From positions 1 through 64,000 of the forward strand of contig JAOASG010000044.1 of NCBI GenBank assembly GCA_025210235.1: a DNA stretch of 64,000 nucleotides, in the 5' to 3' direction. A model generated the notes under the pieces. It made no database searches. It saw nothing but the letters and a program-made list of their open reading frames with translations, and was not told the origin of the DNA. Shown here in pieces: positions 61,240 to 64,000 of this stretch. The stretch is from Vallitalea sp. (GTDB taxonomy: Bacteria > Bacillota > Clostridia > Lachnospirales > Vallitaleaceae). Position numbers and translations under genes: made by a program. Position 1 is the stretch's first letter. Every line of letters begins with the position of its first letter.

Positions 61240-62019
61240 TTATGCATCTTTCTTATAAAAGAAAGATTTCATTGGTGAAAAACTATATTCAGCTGATTGA
61301 ATAATTTGTTCTGTACTACCAACAAATAATATTCCATCTTTTTTAAGTGATTTATTAAATTTTCTATAAATCCCATCTTTTGCTTCATCAGTAAAGTATA
61401 TTAATACGTTACGACATACTATTAAATCACATTGAGTTGGATAAGAATCTTTAAGTAAATTAAGTTGTTTAAACTCAATACATTTTTTAATATCATCAGT
61501 TATTTGATATGAACTTCCAACTTGTTTTAAGTACTTACTCTTAAACTCTTTCGGCAATCCTTCAATACTTTTTTCTTTATATAGTCCCAACCTAGCTTTT
61601 TCTAGAACTTGTTTATCTATATCAGTTGCAATAATCTTTATTTTATTTAATGGTACAAATTTACTAAGAAGCATAGCTAAAGAATATGGTTCGTCTCCTG
61701 TTGAACAGGCTGAACTCCATATCTTTAAGTTGCCAGAAAATCTTTCTAATAGAAATGGAAAAATATCTTTCTCTAAAACCATCCATTGTGCAGGGTTTCT
61801 ATAAAATTCAGATACGTTTATAGTTAAATAATTAATAAATTCTTCATATAATTTTTTATCAATTTTTAATTTATCAATAAATTCCTGATAATTATCTGCT
61901 TTATTTTTTTTTATTAATGAATCAATTCGTCTTTTCATTTGCCTTTCTTTGTAAGCATCTAAATCAATACTAGAGAGTTTAAAAACAGCATCTTTAAAAT
62001 CTTCATAATTATTTATCAC
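61240..62019 (-). CDS. cheR: CheR-type chemotaxis protein methyltransferase
   Basis: This 259-residue protein has the helical N-terminal CheR domain (YKERQMKRRIDSLIKKNKADNY) and the SAM-binding domain: LKIWSSACSTGDEPYSLAMLL, IIATDIDKQVLEKARLGLY, CDLIVCRNVLIYFTDEAKDGIYRKF and GILFVGSTEQI. CheR methylates glutamates of chemoreceptors. No other chemotaxis gene is in the window, so this is an isolated copy. The start is a GTG at 62019 with AAGGAG about 12 nt upstream. Confidence 0.92.
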   Translation of the reverse strand: MINNYEDFKDAVFKLSSIDLDAYKERQMKRRIDSLIKKNKADNYQEFIDKLKIDKKLYEEFINYLTINVSEFYRNPAQWMVLEKDIFPFLLERFSGNLKIWSSACSTGDEPYSLAMLLSKFVPLNKIKIIATDIDKQVLEKARLGLYKEKSIEGLPKEFKSKYLKQVGSSYQITDDIKKCIEFKQLNLLKDSYPTQCDLIVCRNVLIYFTDEAKDGIYRKFNKSLKKDGILFVGSTEQIIQSAEYSFSPMKSFFYKKDA

Positions 62020-62058
62020 TATTATATCATGCTCCTTTATTATGTAATATTAAGTTAG

Positions 62059-62075
62059 GTAATTGCAAAACTAGG
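62059..62075. repeat. P1 terminal fragment
   Basis: GTAATTGCAAAACTAGG equals one P1 end; the rest is missing. It is upstream of cheR. Confidence 0.4.
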
Positions 62076-62109
62076 CTTATGTAAATATTTTTAGTTATAA
62101 TTTTATTTA

Positions 62110-62153
62110 GTTAAAAATAAAACTACAAAAAATATATATTATACTTTTTGTAG
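62110..62153 (-). terminator. terminator of rpsA
   Basis: On the minus strand CTACAAAAA pairs with TTTTTGTAG (62123-62131 with 62145-62153), followed by TTTTATTTTTAAC. It ends the ispH-rpsA transcript. Confidence 0.85.
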
Positions 62154-62188
62154 CCCTATTCTATTATAATAAATCAATATAAATATAA

Positions 62189-63310
62189 TTAATTATTTGC
62201 TTCTTCTTTAACTTCTTCTTGTTCTTCATTAGCATTTGTTTCTTCTTCAAGTGCTCTCATACTTAAACTGATTTTTTTAGATTCTTCATTAAAATCTAAT
62301 ACTTTAGCAGTAACTTTTTGACCAATTTTTAATTCATCAGATGGTTTTTCAACATGTTTTTTAGATATTTGAGATACATGTAATAACGCATCAACTCCTG
62401 CTTGTAATTCAATAAATGCACCAAAATCTGTCATTCTTGCTACAGTACCTTCAACAACATTACCAACTGCATATTTTGTTGAAGCGTCAATCCAAGGATT
62501 TTCTTCATCAAATTTCATTGATAATGATATTTTATTTTTTTCTTTGTCAATGCCAATTACTCTTACTTTTACTTCCTCACCAACACTTACAACATCACTT
62601 GGTTTTTTAACTCTTCCCCAAGACATTTGAGAAATATGAATTAAACCATCAACTCCATCAATGTTAACAAATGCACCATAATCTGTAATATTTTTAATAT
62701 TACCTTTTGAAACCATTCCAACTTCTAATTTTTCCATTGTTTCTTTAATCATACTTTTTTTATCTTCTAATAAAAGTTGTTTTCTGTTTCCAATGATGCG
62801 ACCTTTTTTAAGGTTACATTCGCTAATTACAAATGTGATTTCTTTTCCTAAATAGTCTTTCAAGTTTTCTACATATTCATCTGATACTAAAGATGCAGGT
62901 ATAAAAATTCTTACTTCATCTACGATGGCTACTAACCCACCTGCAAGTACAAGGGATACTTTTGCAGTAAGTTTCTCTTTATTTTTATAGTATTCTTCAA
63001 TATTTTTAATTCCTTGTTCAGCAAGTATTCTTTTATAAGAAAGTAATACTTGACCTTCTCCATCATTAACACGAAGAACTTTTACGTTTAATTTATCTCC
63101 TGATTTAACCACATCTTTTAAGTTAATTTCTGGATTGTTTGAGTATTCGCTCTTAGGTATAATACCATCAGATTTGTATCCAATATTAACATAAATCTCA
63201 TTATCGTTTACATCTATAACTGTCCCTTCAACTATTTCTCCCCTGTGAATTGATTTTAGGGATTGTTCTAACATTTCTTCAAAACTAATATTATTCTGTA
63301 CTTCTGACAT
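62189..63310 (-). CDS. rpsA: 30S ribosomal protein S1 homologue (four S1 domains)
   Basis: In this 373-residue protein, four S1 repeats are visible: GEIVEGTVIDVNDNEIYVNIG, LTAKVSLVLAGGLVAIVDEV, GMVSKGNIKNITDYGAFVNI with DGVDGLIHISQ, and GNVVEGTVARMTDFGAFIEL with VDALLHVSQIS. A short acidic tail ends it. Gram-negative S1 has six repeats; four is typical for low-GC relatives. S1 binds mRNA at initiation. It starts at ATG 63310 with GGAGG upstream, and its first 20 nt overlap the end of ispH, where other clostridia have a single fused gene. Confidence 0.93.
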   Translation of the reverse strand: MSEVQNNISFEEMLEQSLKSIHRGEIVEGTVIDVNDNEIYVNIGYKSDGIIPKSEYSNNPEINLKDVVKSGDKLNVKVLRVNDGEGQVLLSYKRILAEQGIKNIEEYYKNKEKLTAKVSLVLAGGLVAIVDEVRIFIPASLVSDEYVENLKDYLGKEITFVISECNLKKGRIIGNRKQLLLEDKKSMIKETMEKLEVGMVSKGNIKNITDYGAFVNIDGVDGLIHISQMSWGRVKKPSDVVSVGEEVKVRVIGIDKEKNKISLSMKFDEENPWIDASTKYAVGNVVEGTVARMTDFGAFIELQAGVDALLHVSQISKKHVEKPSDELKIGQKVTAKVLDFNEESKKISLSMRALEEETNANEEQEEVKEEANN

Positions 63311-64000
63311 GTGTAATAACCTCCTGGATAATGTTCATTGGAGTTGAAGCTCCTGCTGTAATTCCTATTGTTTCATTATTACCAAAACCAAGCAACTCCA
63401 AATCTTCTATAGTTTCAATGTGATAAGTATTATCACATTGATTCTTACATAATTGGTATAACTTTTTAGTATTAGAACTGTGCTTTCCACCTACCACTAA
63501 CATTTTATCTACTTTCTTTGATAAATGAATAGCTTCTTCTTGTCTTTTCTTTGTTGCACTACAGATTGTATCTTTTATATTTACATAATACCCTTTTTTT
63601 AGAAATATTTCAATTATTTCTTTATATTTTAGATTATTGAATGTTGTCTGAGCAACAACACATAAAGGAGTATTAATATCTAAATTAAGTTTTTCTGCGT
63701 CCTCTTTGCTCTGTATAATAAAGGGCTTCGAAGTACTCCAACCCTGTATTCCAATAATTTCAGGATGGTTTGGATTACCTACTATAATTATAGTATCACC
63801 TATTTTGCTATAATCATTTACAATACGATGAATTTTCTTTACAAAAGGGCATGTTGCATCAATAACTTCAAATCCATTTTCAGTAATATAATTATATACC
63901 TGTTGTCCCACTCCATGAGACCTAATTATAACTTTCCCTTTAGGTAATGTAATTAATTCTTCTAGGCTATTAATTACTTTTATACCTTTATCTTCTAAAT
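63291..64000 (-). CDS. ispH: 4-hydroxy-3-methylbut-2-enyl diphosphate reductase, partial
   Basis: This is the C-terminal part of IspH (about 236 residues); the N-terminus lies beyond the right edge. Visible are VIIRSHGVGQQVY (conserved His), DATCPFVKKIH (cluster Cys), IVGNPNHPEIIGIQGW, VVAQTTFN, DTICSATKKRQEEAIHLS (second Cys), VVGGKHSSNTKKLYQLC and the end GITAGASTPMNIIQEVI. The enzyme makes IPP and DMAPP in the MEP pathway with a [4Fe-4S] cluster. The frame continues past the GTG at 63911 to the window end. It overlaps rpsA by 20 nt. Confidence 0.95.
   Translation of the reverse strand, partial: LEDKGIKVINSLEELITLPKGKVIIRSHGVGQQVYNYITENGFEVIDATCPFVKKIHRIVNDYSKIGDTIIIVGNPNHPEIIGIQGWSTSKPFIIQSKEDAEKLNLDINTPLCVVAQTTFNNLKYKEIIEIFLKKGYYVNIKDTICSATKKRQEEAIHLSKKVDKMLVVGGKHSSNTKKLYQLCKNQCDNTYHIETIEDLELLGFGNNETIGITAGASTPMNIIQEVITHVRSTE

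Noticed and set aside
62416..62610. Plus-strand frame rich in His/Gln/Leu opposite rpsA
   Set aside because: Shadow of the S1 repeats with no start signal.

Overview
This 64 kb window is chromosomal DNA of a very AT-rich, spore-forming member of the Clostridia (Firmicutes). The low GC, strong GGAGG-type ribosome binding sites and frequent TTG/GTG starts point there. So do the sporulation genes (yqfC, yqfD, a SpoVB-type flippase, a BofC-like protein) and the gene orders miaB-mutS-mutL-miaA-hfq, yqfC-yqfD-phoH-HD-ybeY-dgkA and ispH-rpsA. The sequence alone does not fix a species. No rRNA, tRNA, CRISPR array, prophage or transposase gene was recognised.

Layout. Most genes lie on the minus strand. 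0.2-9.2 kb: a Nudix hydrolase, an FtsW/class B PBP pair, a U32 protease-family protein, ZapA, a winged-helix regulator and ruvAB with a LexA-type operator. 9.6-14.5 kb: a His/Cys-rich DUF1292 protein (+), proA, 5-formyl-THF cyclo-ligase, a DUF896 protein, a lipoprotein (+), and proB, which is separated from proA. 14.8-24.2 kb: an M32 carboxypeptidase (+), two flavoprotein families, a BofC-like protein, a SpoVB-like flippase, cytidine deaminase and a DUF3048 lipoprotein. 24.4-30.2 kb: the yqf/ybeY cluster, yqeY and rpsU. 30.3-34.9 kb: a CapA-like lipoprotein, alaS and a TfoX-C protein. 35.2-47.4 kb: an eight-gene MoxR / DUF58 / VWA / ABC-transporter membrane locus. 48-58 kb: an HTH-TM-amidase, a PLP enzyme, hfq, miaA, mutL, mutS and miaB. 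58.4-61.2 kb: three small membrane-protein genes of unknown function and a YprB-like exonuclease (+). 61.2-64 kb: cheR, rpsA and the 3' part of ispH.

The most unusual content is intergenic: several families of short palindromic, MITE-like repeats without any transposase. P1 is about 113 bp, with four full-length copies and many fragments. P2 has 23 bp inverted termini and a GC-richer core. P3 has termini related to P2. P4 is a roughly 210 bp imperfect inverted repeat with a solo arm elsewhere. P5 has CTTTCCCAC-type ends. At 13.4 kb a P1-type element sits inside a P2 element, and the P2 copy at 53.8 kb is the matching element without the insert. P3 and P4 occur together at two places.

Functionally, the window combines DNA repair (RuvAB, MutSL), translation and RNA modification (MiaA, MiaB, AlaRS, S1, S21, YbeY, U32), envelope growth (FtsW/PBP, ZapA, amidase, flippase, undecaprenol-type kinase), proline synthesis and sporulation. 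All calls come from reading the sequence; no database search or folding program was run. Family names are recognition by motif and gene order.
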